NCBI GenBank assembly: GCA_964495095.1
Contig: CAZBUH010000049.1
Location: 1-14,001 of the forward strand
DNA from: CAZBUH01 sp964495095
GTDB lineage: Bacteria > Bacillota > Clostridia > Oscillospirales > Oscillospiraceae
Direction of reading: 5' to 3'
Length of the DNA stretch: 14,001 nucleotides
Shown here: one piece after another, positions 1-7,455 of the stretch
How positions within the stretch are numbered: the stretch's first letter is position 1
Layout: each line of letters starts with the position of its first letter
Made by a program: the position numbers and the translations under genes
Notes under the pieces: model-generated
What the model saw: only the letters and a program-made list of their open reading frames with translations
Database searches by the model: none
Told to the model about the DNA's origin: nothing

Positions 1-1163
1 AGGGAACAGCTTATCTGCGGTATCGGCTCCGGCTTTATAAAGAGCTGCCGCCCCACCGCCAGACGGAGCAGGCCGGTGAAATATTCTATAAGCCCGTCTT
101 TTTCGGTGCTTTGAATCACGATATTCTCCGGGCAGTACCCGAGTATCATATTGCAGACCAGTACTGAAAAGGCCGACGTGATTTTATTTACGACCCCGGA
201 GGCCAGCTCATCCCCGCTTCTGGCGTAGTCCAGAATATCATAAAAGGATATGGCGGTTTTGCCACCGGGTATGGCCGAGCCGGGATATGCTTCACGGAGC
301 TGGTTTACCATCTGAGAGATGGCTGCCGGCTGCACGAAGGTCTCTATGCAGCCGTAATTTCCGCATTTGCACTTTACGGAGGAATCATAGTCCACAATCA
401 TATGGCCGATTTCACTCAGGTGCCCTATGGAATCAAGCTGCATAGTGCCGGTCTCTATAAGGCAGCCTCCGATGCCCACGGTGCCGCCATCCGGCGAAAA
501 GCTTATATTTATCACGAGAAGCGGCGGGGTATCCTGAGTCCCTGAATTGAGCAGCTCATAGTTGGCGGCAAAATGGGCGGAGTTTCCTACAAAAATGGGG
601 CCGCTGTAATTCAGCGTCCTGGATAAATCGTCCTTAATAGGGGCGTTATCGGGGATAACGCTGCTCATGGAATGTATCAGCGTGCCGGTCTTGCCGTTGA
701 CTACGCCCTGGCAGTGGCAGGCAATGCTGTAGATGCTTTCGAGGGAAAGCCCGCTGCCGCTGACAATAAGCCCTATTTCCCTGGCCATGGCGTTTATAAC
801 ATCGGAATAGCCTGCGCCCGGCTCCAGCAGTATGTATTTTCTGGCGGACGTGTGCAGCGAGAAGTCCAGCAGCCTTATGGCCAGAGCGGTGTCGCTGATC
901 TGGACAGAGACGCTGTGGGCGTACTCGTTATTTAAACGGAACAGCGCCGGTTTTTTACCGCCCTTTTTTGTGGATGTGCCCTTGCCGGAGGATTTAAGTA
1001 TACCCATGTCATACAGCTTCGTAAGGATATCCATAATAGTCGGGAAGCTCAGGTCAACCTGCTGTTTAAGATCCGTAGCCGTATGGACGTCGTTGAATTT
1101 AAAATTGCTCAGGACCGTCATGTAATTGTTTATGCGTATGTTTTTTGGCTTATAGCTCTTCAT
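1..1163 (-). CDS. ROK-family transcriptional repressor (NagC/XylR type), 3' end outside window
   Basis: Reading the minus strand from ATG at 1163 gives an uninterrupted frame to the window edge, so the C-terminus is missing. The first ~75 residues form a winged helix-turn-helix (recognition-helix segment SFPTIMDILTKLYDMGIL), followed by a ROK sugar-kinase-like fold. The glycine-rich stretch GGTVGIGGCLIETG and the zinc motif GH..(V)..CKCGNYGCIE are clear ROK signatures. In the zinc motif the usual Gly between His and the first Cys is absent (DYDSSVKC) and the spacing is one residue longer than in NagC/Mlc as I recall them. ROK regulators of this shape bind sugars or sugar phosphates and repress uptake genes. 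It is divergent from the solute-binding protein gene at 1349, the likely target. The family call is firm; the ligand is unknown. Confidence 0.9.
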   Translation of the reverse strand, partial: MKSYKPKNIRINNYMTVLSNFKFNDVHTATDLKQQVDLSFPTIMDILTKLYDMGILKSSGKGTSTKKGGKKPALFRLNNEYAHSVSVQISDTALAIRLLDFSLHTSARKYILLEPGAGYSDVINAMAREIGLIVSGSGLSLESIYSIACHCQGVVNGKTGTLIHSMSSVIPDNAPIKDDLSRTLNYSGPIFVGNSAHFAANYELLNSGTQDTPPLLVINISFSPDGGTVGIGGCLIETGTMQLDSIGHLSEIGHMIVDYDSSVKCKCGNYGCIETFVQPAAISQMVNQLREAYPGSAIPGGKTAISFYDILDYARSGDELASGVVNKITSAFSVLVCNMILGYCPENIVIQSTEKDGLIEYFTGLLRLAVGRQLFIKPEPIPQISCS

Positions 1164-1234
1164 TTTCTGACCGCCTATATTAAACTTAATGGTATTATCC
1201 CACAATTCAGGCAAAAAGAAAAGGGCCAGCGTCA

Positions 1235-1271
1235 ATTAATAATTAATAAATATCGATTTAGCCTTTATGAT
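1235..1271 (+). promoter_or_regulatory. Candidate promoter and operator for the solute-binding protein gene
   Basis: TTAATA (1243-1248), a 17-nt spacer, then TATGAT (1266-1271) fits a vegetative promoter with 4/6 and 5/6 matches. The -35 overlaps the AT-rich direct/inverted motif ATTAATAATTAAT (1235-1247), a plausible site for the divergent ROK repressor. A second TTATGA lies at 1288-1293, after the one overlapping the -10 (1265-1270). The region is very AT-rich, so chance matches are likely. I saw no equally good promoter for the divergent ROK gene. Confidence 0.35.
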
Positions 1272-1348
1272 ATTTTTTTAACCAAAGTTATGAAAGCTTG
1301 TTTAAAAACGAGCCTAATAAAAAATATTTTTGAAAGGAGAAAAATAAA

Positions 1349-3064
1349 ATGAAGAAAAGATTAGCGGCACTTATACTTGCAATGGCGGCAGTGCTGATGC
1401 TGCTGCCGGCGTGCGGAGACGGCGCGGCTGAAGACACGCAGGCTCCGCAGACGGAAGCTCCCGTTACGGACAGCGCGGAAGAAAAAACCGAGCCGCCCGC
1501 TGAGACGGAAGATACTGAAGCTCCGGAGTCCATATTCCCGCTTTCCGAGGAGGGCACGGCCTTCTCAATGTGGACGGTGGCCGGGCCTCTTTCCCTGGCC
1601 GGCATGAGCGATTATAACGAGAGTGAATTTTATAAGTATATGGAAAAGATGACAAATGTCCATATTGATTTCGCGTTGGGGCCTGCCGGAGAGGAAGAAA
1701 CGAATTTCAACATCATCCTTGCCAGCGGCGACTATATGGACGCGTTTGCCGTGCCTGATGTAAACTACTATGTAGGCGGTCTTGACAAGGCGATAGAGGA
1801 TGAGATAATAATTCCTATTGAAGATTACAGCGAATACTATCCCAATTACAACAAGTGCAGGAGCATAGAGGACGTCACACTATATAATACGGTTACGCCA
1901 AACGGACATATTGGCGCTATCTACCAGATGAAGATCCCTCAGGCCACATATCAGGGGCCCATAATCCGTATGGATCTTCTCCAGTCCTACGGCTATGAGA
2001 AGACAGCGGAGGATATAGTGACGCTTGACGATTGGGGCGAGGTACTGGAACTGTTTGCCGCAAACGGCATAAAGACCCCCTGGTGGGGCGAAGGCAATTT
2101 CATGCTTGGTTTTGACGAGGATATACTGCCTGCGTTTGGGATATATATAACTCAGGATAACATGTTTTATCAGCTTGGAGACGAGGTCAAATTCGGCCCT
2201 GCTGAAGAGAGCTTAAAGGACTACCTCAAGCTTTACAGCGACTGGTATGCAAAGGGCTACATAAGCAAGGACTTTACTTCTCACATGAATGACATTAACG
2301 GCGATGAGCCGGCGGAAATGGAGATCGGCAACGTCGGTATCGGCGTTATACCCCAGGCGTCCTTTGACGAGGTGAACAATTTGACGGAGGGCGGCTCCTG
2401 GACCGGAATACCTATCCCGTTAAGCAGCCCGGATCAGAAAGTAGAGGCGCCCTATATCGGCGAGCTGTCCAGGTCATATTTTAACGCCACCGCCCTCTCG
2501 ATCACCACCGACTGCGACGAGGAGCTTATTCCCATAATACTTCAATATTTTGACTATCTGTTCACCGACGAGGGCTCAACTCTTGCCAACTACGGCGTCG
2601 AGGGAGTTTCCTGGCATCCCGGAGACGACGGCTATCCTGTGTTTGAGGACTTTATGGCCAATTCTCCCGACGGCTGGAGCCTTATAGGCCAGTTCGCAAA
2701 ATACTGCTGCTTCCATGTCGTGCCGTTCCTCTATGATTATAAGCGCGAATTGGGCGCTCTGTCCGAGGAGGCGGCCAGCCTGCCGTCGATTTGGGAGTCC
2801 AATTACGCCGACGAGATTGACGAATACCCGAATCTCACCGTACCGGTTGACATTGCCACCGAGTACAACAATATCTATCACGAGATAGAAACCTACGTGG
2901 AGGAGTACGCCCTGACCGTAATTACCGGCGGCAAGGACGTCGATGCCTCCTGGGATGAGTATCTTGAGACTTTGGACAGTATGGGTGTGGATTACATCAT
3001 TCAGGTACAGCAGGATGCGTATGACTCGTTCTTCTCTAAAGACGTCACCGTCGGAATGAACTGA
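1349..3064 (+). CDS. Extracellular solute-binding lipoprotein of an ABC carbohydrate importer
   Basis: 571 aa. The start is supported by AAAGGAG (1333-1339) 9 nt upstream. It has a lipoprotein signal peptide (MKKR, hydrophobic core, lipobox L19-P20-A21-C22), then an acidic Thr/Pro/Glu linker to about residue 60 that would space the domain from the membrane. The rest looks like the large (~550 aa) family-1 type solute-binding proteins common in Paenibacillus and Clostridia. Features include NFNIILASGDYMDAF near residue 118, an aromatic-rich region, and EEYALTVITGGKDVDASWDEYL near the end, a typical closing helix. It would capture an oligosaccharide or similar ligand outside the cell. No permease or ATPase gene follows; a strong hairpin does, so it looks monocistronic. 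Regulation by the divergent ROK protein is inferred. The ligand is unknown. Confidence 0.88.
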   Translation: MKKRLAALILAMAAVLMLLPACGDGAAEDTQAPQTEAPVTDSAEEKTEPPAETEDTEAPESIFPLSEEGTAFSMWTVAGPLSLAGMSDYNESEFYKYMEKMTNVHIDFALGPAGEEETNFNIILASGDYMDAFAVPDVNYYVGGLDKAIEDEIIIPIEDYSEYYPNYNKCRSIEDVTLYNTVTPNGHIGAIYQMKIPQATYQGPIIRMDLLQSYGYEKTAEDIVTLDDWGEVLELFAANGIKTPWWGEGNFMLGFDEDILPAFGIYITQDNMFYQLGDEVKFGPAEESLKDYLKLYSDWYAKGYISKDFTSHMNDINGDEPAEMEIGNVGIGVIPQASFDEVNNLTEGGSWTGIPIPLSSPDQKVEAPYIGELSRSYFNATALSITTDCDEELIPIILQYFDYLFTDEGSTLANYGVEGVSWHPGDDGYPVFEDFMANSPDGWSLIGQFAKYCCFHVVPFLYDYKRELGALSEEAASLPSIWESNYADEIDEYPNLTVPVDIATEYNNIYHEIETYVEEYALTVITGGKDVDASWDEYLETLDSMGVDYIIQVQQDAYDSFFSKDVTVGMN

Positions 3065-3102
3065 CTTTGACAGCGCAATATAAATCACCGGAAATTTAAA
3101 TG

Positions 3103-3138
3103 CAGGCTCCCCCGCCGCTTCAGCGGCGGGGGAGCCTG
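3103..3138 (+). terminator. Strong hairpin ending the solute-binding protein gene
   Basis: A 16-bp perfect stem (3103-3118 with 3123-3138, arms CAGGCTCCCCCGCCGC and its complement) closes on a TTCA tetraloop. It starts 39 nt after the stop codon. The downstream tail (TCTGTTGGTTGG) is only moderately T-rich, so this may work as a terminator or as an mRNA 3'-end stabiliser. Confidence 0.75.
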
Positions 3139-3157
3139 TCTGTTGGTTGGGGAGTTA

Positions 3158-3186
3158 TTGACCTGGGGAAAAAAAGTTGGTATTAT
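3158..3186 (+). promoter_or_regulatory. Vegetative promoter for dut-pepT
   Basis: TTGACC (3158-3163), a 17-nt spacer, then TATTAT (3181-3186): 5/6 matches to each sigma-A hexamer at ideal spacing. Transcription would begin near 3193. The short leader contains GCCGGG (3198-3203) / CCCGGC (3215-3220), a 6-bp hairpin. Confidence 0.7.
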
Positions 3187-3245
3187 ATTAAAAAAACGCC
3201 GGGAGGCTTTGTCACCCGGCTGAAGCTTAAAGGATGTGACAGAGC

Positions 3246-3686
3246 ATGAAAACACTTGCCGTAAAGCTTATGCGCGATTCGTCACAGGCCCCGGAGCGGG
3301 CCACTGAGGGAAGCGTGGGCTACGATATCCGGGCGGATATCCCGGAGGCTGTGACCATACTGCCGGGAAAAACGGAGAAGATACCCTCTGGCTTTGCCAT
3401 GGCGCTGGAGCCGGGGTACGCCGCGTTTATTTACGCCAGAAGCGGCCTGGGCATAAAGCACGGGGTGGTGCCGGGAAACTGCGTGGGCGTTATTGACAGC
3501 GACTATCGGGGCGAGGTGATCGTGGGCCTTGCAAACCGGGGCGGGGAGCCTTTTACCGTGGAGCCCGGCGACAGGATAGCCCAGATGGTAATAGCCCAGT
3601 GCGATTTACCGGAGCTTCAGGTGAAAAAGGAGCTTGATGACACCGGCAGGGGAGCCGGAGGCTTCGGCTCTACGGGGAGAGCGTGA
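3246..3686 (+). CDS. dut: dUTP diphosphatase (dUTPase)
   Basis: 146 aa, normal length for the trimeric enzyme, which hydrolyses dUTP to dUMP and pyrophosphate in the cytosol, keeping uracil out of DNA and supplying the thymidylate pathway. All five family motifs are visible in order: EGSVGYDIRAD (motif 1), ARSGLGIKHGV (2), GVIDSDYRGEVIVGLANRG (3), PGDRIAQMVIAQ (4) and the C-terminal GRGAGGFGSTGR (5), the glycine-rich arm that closes over the active site. The catalytic Asp is expected in motif 3. The start ATG has AAAGGA (3229-3234) 11 nt upstream, slightly long. It is the first gene of a two-gene unit with pepT (4 nt between genes), behind a good promoter. Confidence 0.96.
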   Translation: MKTLAVKLMRDSSQAPERATEGSVGYDIRADIPEAVTILPGKTEKIPSGFAMALEPGYAAFIYARSGLGIKHGVVPGNCVGVIDSDYRGEVIVGLANRGGEPFTVEPGDRIAQMVIAQCDLPELQVKKELDDTGRGAGGFGSTGRA

Positions 3687-3690
3687 CGCC

Positions 3691-4923
3691 ATGAGAGCTT
3701 ATGAGAGACTGTTGGAATATGTAAAACGCCCCACGGCCTCCGATGAGAAAATCCCGGATTGCCCCAGCACGCTGGCCCAGATGGATTTTGCCCGGGCCCT
3801 TGCCGGCGAGCTGCGATTGCTGGGGGCGGAGGACGCGCTGGCCGACAGCCACGGGTACGTATACGGCACCATACCCGGAAATATACCGGGCTGGAAGGGC
3901 TACACCATCGGCTTTATCGCCCACATGGACGTTGTGAGGGAGGCGCCCTTTGAGAATATCCGGCCCCGGATAATTGAAAATTACGACGGCGGCATTGTGG
4001 TTCTGGAAAACGGGCTTACAACAGACCCGGCGGAATTTCCTGAGCTGGCCCGGTACAAGGGCCAGACGCTTATCGTCACTGACGGCTCCACAATTTTAGG
4101 CGCCGACGACAAGGCCGGAGCGGCGGAGATAATGACTATGGCGGAATATCTCAGAGACCGTCCGGAGATAAAACACGGAGATATAAAAATAGCCTTTACC
4201 CCCGACGAGGAGATAGGCCGCAGCGCGGAGCTTTTCGACGTGGCGGGCTTTGGGGCGGATTTTGCCTACACTGTGGACGGCGCCGGCTTCGGCGAGGTGG
4301 AGTACGAGACCTTCAATGCGGCGTCGGCGAAAATAACAGTAAGAGGTCTGAGCATCCACCCGGGGTACGCGAAAAACAGGATGAAAAACGCATGTGCAAT
4401 AGCCATGGAGTACCACTCGCTGCTCCCCGCCGCCGAAACGCCGGAGCACACCGAGGGCTATGAGGGCTTCTACCATCTTACGGACATATCGGGTCATACG
4501 GAAGAATGCGAAATGAACTACATACTCCGGGATCACGATATGGATAAGCTCCAGGCGAAAAAGCGGCTTATGGAGTCCGCGGGGGAGTTTATAAACGCAA
4601 AGTACGGCCCCGGCACTTTGGAGATAAAAATTCAGGACAGCTACAGGAATATGGCCGAAAAGGTCCTGCCCCACGCTCATCTTCTGGAAAACGCGGGGGA
4701 GGCGGCCCGGGAGCTGGGGACGGAGCCGGTATCCCGGCCTGTCCGGGGCGGCACCGACGGCTCGCACCTTTCATTTATGGGCCTGCCGTGCCCAAACCTC
4801 GGCACCGGCAGCCACCTCCATCACGGGCGGCGGGAATTTGCCTGCGTGGAGGCGATGGACAAGTGCGTTATGCAGCTTGTGAAAATAGCCGAGAGATACG
4901 GCGCTTTTCCGAAAGAAAATTAG
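3691..4923 (+). CDS. pepT: Peptidase T (tripeptide aminopeptidase), M20B family
   Basis: 410 aa, the usual PepT length. It removes the N-terminal residue of tripeptides in the cytosol using two metal ions. Metal-binding and catalytic residues appear in order: H78-M-D80, D139-D140 in GADDKAG, E173-E174 in TPDEEIG, D196 in TVDG, and H378 in SHLHHGRREF. The segment GGTDGSHLSFMGLPCPNLGTG and the PepT-type lid region (RGLSIHPGYAKNRMKNA) exclude other M20 members such as DapE or ArgE. I chose ATG 3691 because GGGGAGA (3674-3680) precedes it by 10 nt and the N-terminus MRAYERLLEYVKRPTAS aligns with PepT; in-frame ATGs at 3634-3637 lie inside dut and would add an unrelated leader. Co-transcribed with dut. 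Confidence 0.95.
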   Translation: MRAYERLLEYVKRPTASDEKIPDCPSTLAQMDFARALAGELRLLGAEDALADSHGYVYGTIPGNIPGWKGYTIGFIAHMDVVREAPFENIRPRIIENYDGGIVVLENGLTTDPAEFPELARYKGQTLIVTDGSTILGADDKAGAAEIMTMAEYLRDRPEIKHGDIKIAFTPDEEIGRSAELFDVAGFGADFAYTVDGAGFGEVEYETFNAASAKITVRGLSIHPGYAKNRMKNACAIAMEYHSLLPAAETPEHTEGYEGFYHLTDISGHTEECEMNYILRDHDMDKLQAKKRLMESAGEFINAKYGPGTLEIKIQDSYRNMAEKVLPHAHLLENAGEAARELGTEPVSRPVRGGTDGSHLSFMGLPCPNLGTGSHLHHGRREFACVEAMDKCVMQLVKIAERYGAFPKEN

Positions 4924-5156
4924 GTTTTGCCGGAATTTGCGGTTCCAGATGCCGCAGCACGGCGGCAAGGCCATACCTTATTAAGCATCTGTATAAAACC
5001 GTGGAATATCGCAGCCTGTGGGAGCATTTCCGGCAGGCTGTAATATTTCCCGGTATTTCCCGCTAAAAGGATTTATTTCTCCCCATTCCGCTGCCGTGGG
5101 ATTTCGACCGCCGGCGCAGGGTATCATAAGTACATAACTTTAGAAAGGGTGTACTT
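4924..5156. other. Intergenic region after pepT with one weak hairpin
   Basis: No convincing gene lies here. A 7-bp inverted repeat, CAGCCTG (5012-5018) / CAGGCTG (5034-5040), followed by TAATATTT, could be a weak terminator for dut-pepT. A -10-like TATCAT (5122-5127) precedes the next gene but has no acceptable -35 at vegetative spacing, and I could not match a sporulation sigma consensus with confidence. Confidence 0.35.
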
Positions 5157-5987
5157 ATGAAAAAGCGACTTCTGGCGATGCTTATTCTGGCTGCCGCTTT
5201 ATGCTCCGCACTGGCCTCGGCAGCCTCGGCGTCTTACGGTGCGGTCAGGGTGTATATCGACGGACGGCTTATTAAATTTTCCGCCGACCCTGTGACAGTA
5301 AATTACACGACCTATGTGCCGATGGCGGGCCTGTGCAGTCTCCTCTACGATATAGAGGCCGGCTGGGACCGGGACTCCGGCGTACTGACTGTGGTGGGCG
5401 ACGGCCTGGAGATAACCGCCGGAGAGGACGACGTGTATTTGACTGCAAACGGCAGGTGCCTTTATGTAAAGGACGGGCTTTTTAAGAAAAACGGCGTTAT
5501 CTTTGCGCCGGTGCGGACTATCTGCGAAATTTTCAACAGCAAGGTGAGCTGGGACGCCAAAAAAAATTCCGTATATATCACTTCCGGCAGCGGCCTGCTG
5601 AAACCGGGAAGCGAATTTTACGGCAGTGAGGATTTGACCTGGCTTTCCCGGGTAATCCAGGCCGAAAGCGGAGGGGAGAGCCTTCTGGGGAAAATCGCCG
5701 TTGGAAACGTAGTCCTGAACCGGGTGAAATCTGACCAGTACCCGGACACGGTTTACGGCGTGATTTTCGACCACCGGTACGGCGTAGTGCAGTTTACGCC
5801 CACCGCCACGGGGGCCATATACAACCGGCCGTCAAAGGAGTCGGTCGTTGGGGCGAAGCTTGCGCTGGAGGGCGCCGACGTGGCCGGAGAGAGCCTGTAC
5901 TTTTTCGGGAAATCCGTTTCGTCCTCCTGGATAAGAAGGTCTTTGACGTTTGTTTCCAATATCGGCAACCATAATTTTTATATGTGA
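5157..5987 (+). CDS. Secreted protein: copper-amine-oxidase-N-like domain plus SleB-type cell wall hydrolase
   Basis: 276 aa. GAAAGGG lies upstream of the ATG. A Sec signal peptide (MKKR, Leu/Ala-rich core, cleavage probably at ASA-SYG near residue 26) is followed by two related half-units with the copper amine oxidase N-terminal signature (YVPMAGLCSLLYDIEAGW... and FAPVRTICEIFNSKVSW...), residues ~28-140. These domains are non-catalytic and are usually thought to bind cell wall or surface. Residues ~160-276 match the SleB/Hydrolase_2 fold: WLSRVIQAESGGE with candidate catalytic E170, then GKIAVGNVVLNRVKS, QFTPT and C-terminal IGNHNFY. SleB-family enzymes are lytic transglycosylases acting on spore cortex peptidoglycan; here the wall-binding part is not the usual PG_binding_1 domain. 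A role in sporulation or germination is likely but not shown. Confidence 0.88.
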   Translation: MKKRLLAMLILAAALCSALASAASASYGAVRVYIDGRLIKFSADPVTVNYTTYVPMAGLCSLLYDIEAGWDRDSGVLTVVGDGLEITAGEDDVYLTANGRCLYVKDGLFKKNGVIFAPVRTICEIFNSKVSWDAKKNSVYITSGSGLLKPGSEFYGSEDLTWLSRVIQAESGGESLLGKIAVGNVVLNRVKSDQYPDTVYGVIFDHRYGVVQFTPTATGAIYNRPSKESVVGAKLALEGADVAGESLYFFGKSVSSSWIRRSLTFVSNIGNHNFYM

Positions 5988-6011
5988 AATTTTTTGTGTA
6001 TTAAACGGTGT

Positions 6012-6055
6012 CTCCTGCAAATAATAAGGCCGTTACAAACCAAATATTGCAGGAG
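6012..6055 (+). promoter_or_regulatory. RBS-sequestering inverted repeat upstream of the lipoprotein gene
   Basis: CTCCTGCAA (6012-6020) is the exact complement of TTGCAGGAG (6047-6055), with a 26-nt loop. The right arm contains the core of the Shine-Dalgarno AGGAGGA (6051-6057), which lies 5 nt before the ATG at 6063. If transcribed together the stem would hide the ribosome binding site. Confidence 0.5.
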
Positions 6056-6062
6056 GAACATT

Positions 6063-6470
6063 ATGAAGAAATCAATTTGGGTATTCCTTATCGCTGCCGC
6101 ATTCGCGCTCTCTCTGGCAAGCTGCGGCATGGACAAAGAAGGGGACGTAACTCCCACCGCCGGAGTGGACGTGACGGACAGAGCCACTGACAACGCGGGC
6201 GTTGCCACCGATAACGGCGGCGACAACGTAAATGACGACCGGAATATGGGCCAGGATATTGTGGACGACGTTGAGCAGGGCGCAAATGACGTTATCGACG
6301 ACGCCGGGGACATAGTGGACGACGTTATCGGCGGCGGAAACGACAACAATAATAACAGCGACGATGACAACGGCAAGGTGAACGACGATAACGGCATTAT
6401 CGGCGACGGCAATGCCACCGCATCGCCAGGCACTACAGATAACGGCGCTGCCCGCAGCAGAGCAAGATAA
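6063..6470 (+). CDS. Small Asp/Asn-rich lipoprotein of unknown function
   Basis: 135 aa. The start ATG is fixed by AGGAGGA (6051-6057) and by the signal peptide that begins there; the frame is open upstream to 5994 but only through the intergenic hairpin. Lipobox L18-A19-S20-C21 predicts lipid anchoring on the outer face of the membrane. The mature part has no recognisable fold: it is dominated by Asp, Asn and Gly. A duplicated DIVDDV segment (encoded at 6255-6272 and 6309-6326, nearly identical in DNA) suggests internal repetition; NDNNNNSDDDN and similar runs follow, and the tail is Arg-rich (ARSRAR). Such chains may be disordered or bind cations such as calcium. It follows the SleB-like gene by 75 nt and is ended by an excellent terminator. 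Confidence 0.75.
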   Translation: MKKSIWVFLIAAAFALSLASCGMDKEGDVTPTAGVDVTDRATDNAGVATDNGGDNVNDDRNMGQDIVDDVEQGANDVIDDAGDIVDDVIGGGNDNNNNSDDDNGKVNDDNGIIGDGNATASPGTTDNGAARSRAR

Positions 6471-6486
6471 GAAGATAATAGTAAAG

Positions 6487-6527
6487 GGAGCGCTGCAGAA
6501 AGAAAAATTCTGCAGCGCTCCTTTTTT
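6487..6527 (+). terminator. Intrinsic terminator after the lipoprotein gene
   Basis: A 14-bp perfect stem (GGAGCGCTGCAGAA 6487-6500 with 6508-6521), a 7-nt loop AGAAAAA and six T residues (6522-6527). A-rich bases on the left (TAAAG) mean it could also end transcription arriving from the DeoR gene on the minus strand. Confidence 0.95.
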
Positions 6528-6553
6528 CTGTATACCGCCGGATGAAGCCGATT

Positions 6554-6633
6554 TTATGAACGCACTTTGAGTTTTATGACTTGTTTCTCGAAATTATGAC
6601 CACTTTATTGACTTTATGGATGGTTAATGTTAT
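6554..6633. repeat. Four-unit 20-nt periodic TTATGR motif
   Basis: TTATGA occurs at 6554, 6574 and 6594 and TTATGG at 6614, each exactly 20 nt apart. The 14 nt between them are only loosely alike (T-rich; CACTTT in units 1 and 3). It lies between the lipoprotein terminator and the DeoR stop codon. On the minus strand it reads as iterated TCATAA boxes. Nothing coding explains the spacing. Confidence 0.5.
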
Positions 6634-7433
6634 TATCTAACCACGGGCTGCTGGATATCAGCCAGCACCACCTCAACCCCGAGACGGCGTATTTTTTCAA
6701 GCTCCTGGCTGTCCGCCGAGGAATCGGTCACAAGCATGTCTATTTCCTCAATGGGAACGCTCGTAAAGCAGTGGATTTTCCCGATTTTGTGGCCTGTGGC
6801 AACGATAATTTTCAGACCCTTGCATCGCCTTATCATCATCTCGCTTATCATCGGCTCCCTGGACGAGGAGGTTGTGATGCCGTAGGTGGCGCTGACGCCG
6901 TTTACGCCCAGTATGCACATATCGGCGAAGGTCTTTTGCAGGATGAGGGTGGCGAAATCCCCGACGTAGGACTTCGTAAGAGGCGAATACTCGCCGCCTG
7001 TGCTTATGACCTCGCATTTTCCGTCCTTGGCCTCATCGCAGACGATGGCGCTGTTTGTGATTATGGTTATGTCCTTATTTTTGCAGCGCTTTACCACCTC
7101 CAGGACCGTGGTGCCGGAATTTAAGAAGACGGTGCTCCTGTTTGGAATAAGCGGCTCTATGTACCGGGCTATCATCTGCTTTTCCCTGCCGTATATCTGC
7201 ACCTTTTCGTCAAATGCCTGGATGTCCCCGTCGGTGCCGTCGGCGATTCTGGCGCCGCCGCGCTTCCGCTCTATAAGGCGCTTGGCCTTCAGGGTCTCAA
7301 GGTCGCGCCGGATGGTTATTACAGACACGCCGCACTGGTCAGCCAGCTCTGCGGTGGTTTTTACGCTGCCGTCTGCCAGCAGGCTGACTATCTTTTCCTG
7401 GCGGGCTACGATCACTTCTCTGCTTTGTTTCAT
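6633..7433 (-). CDS. DeoR-family transcriptional regulator
   Basis: 266 aa from ATG 7433. I prefer this to the ATG at 7439 because AAGGAG (complement of 7442-7447) is 8 nt from 7433 but only 2 nt from 7439. The N-terminal HTH_DeoR domain (residues ~8-58) shows TTAELADQCGVSVITIRRDL and the following wing LIERKRGGA. The C-terminal DeoRC domain, related to sugar-phosphate isomerases, has FLNSGTTVLEV, TNSAIVCDEA and STGGEYSPLTKSYVG, the parts that bind phosphorylated sugars. Proteins of this type repress sugar-use operons until the phosphorylated intermediate appears. It is divergent from the FGGY kinase gene at 7560, which would make such an intermediate, so the kinase operon is the obvious target. 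Confidence 0.92.
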   Translation of the reverse strand: MKQSREVIVARQEKIVSLLADGSVKTTAELADQCGVSVITIRRDLETLKAKRLIERKRGGARIADGTDGDIQAFDEKVQIYGREKQMIARYIEPLIPNRSTVFLNSGTTVLEVVKRCKNKDITIITNSAIVCDEAKDGKCEVISTGGEYSPLTKSYVGDFATLILQKTFADMCILGVNGVSATYGITTSSSREPMISEMMIRRCKGLKIIVATGHKIGKIHCFTSVPIEEIDMLVTDSSADSQELEKIRRLGVEVVLADIQQPVVR

Positions 7434-7455
7434 AAACATGGCTCCTTAAGTAATG

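Noticed and set aside
4788..5066. Plus-strand 92-codon frame running past the pepT stop
   Set aside because: Starts inside pepT in another frame, is Arg/Cys/Pro-rich, and has no ribosome binding site.
5101..5150. Sporulation sigma (E, G or K) promoter upstream of the SleB-like gene
   Set aside because: CATAAGTACATAA looked suggestive, but no -10 plus -35 pair matched any of these consensus sequences well enough.
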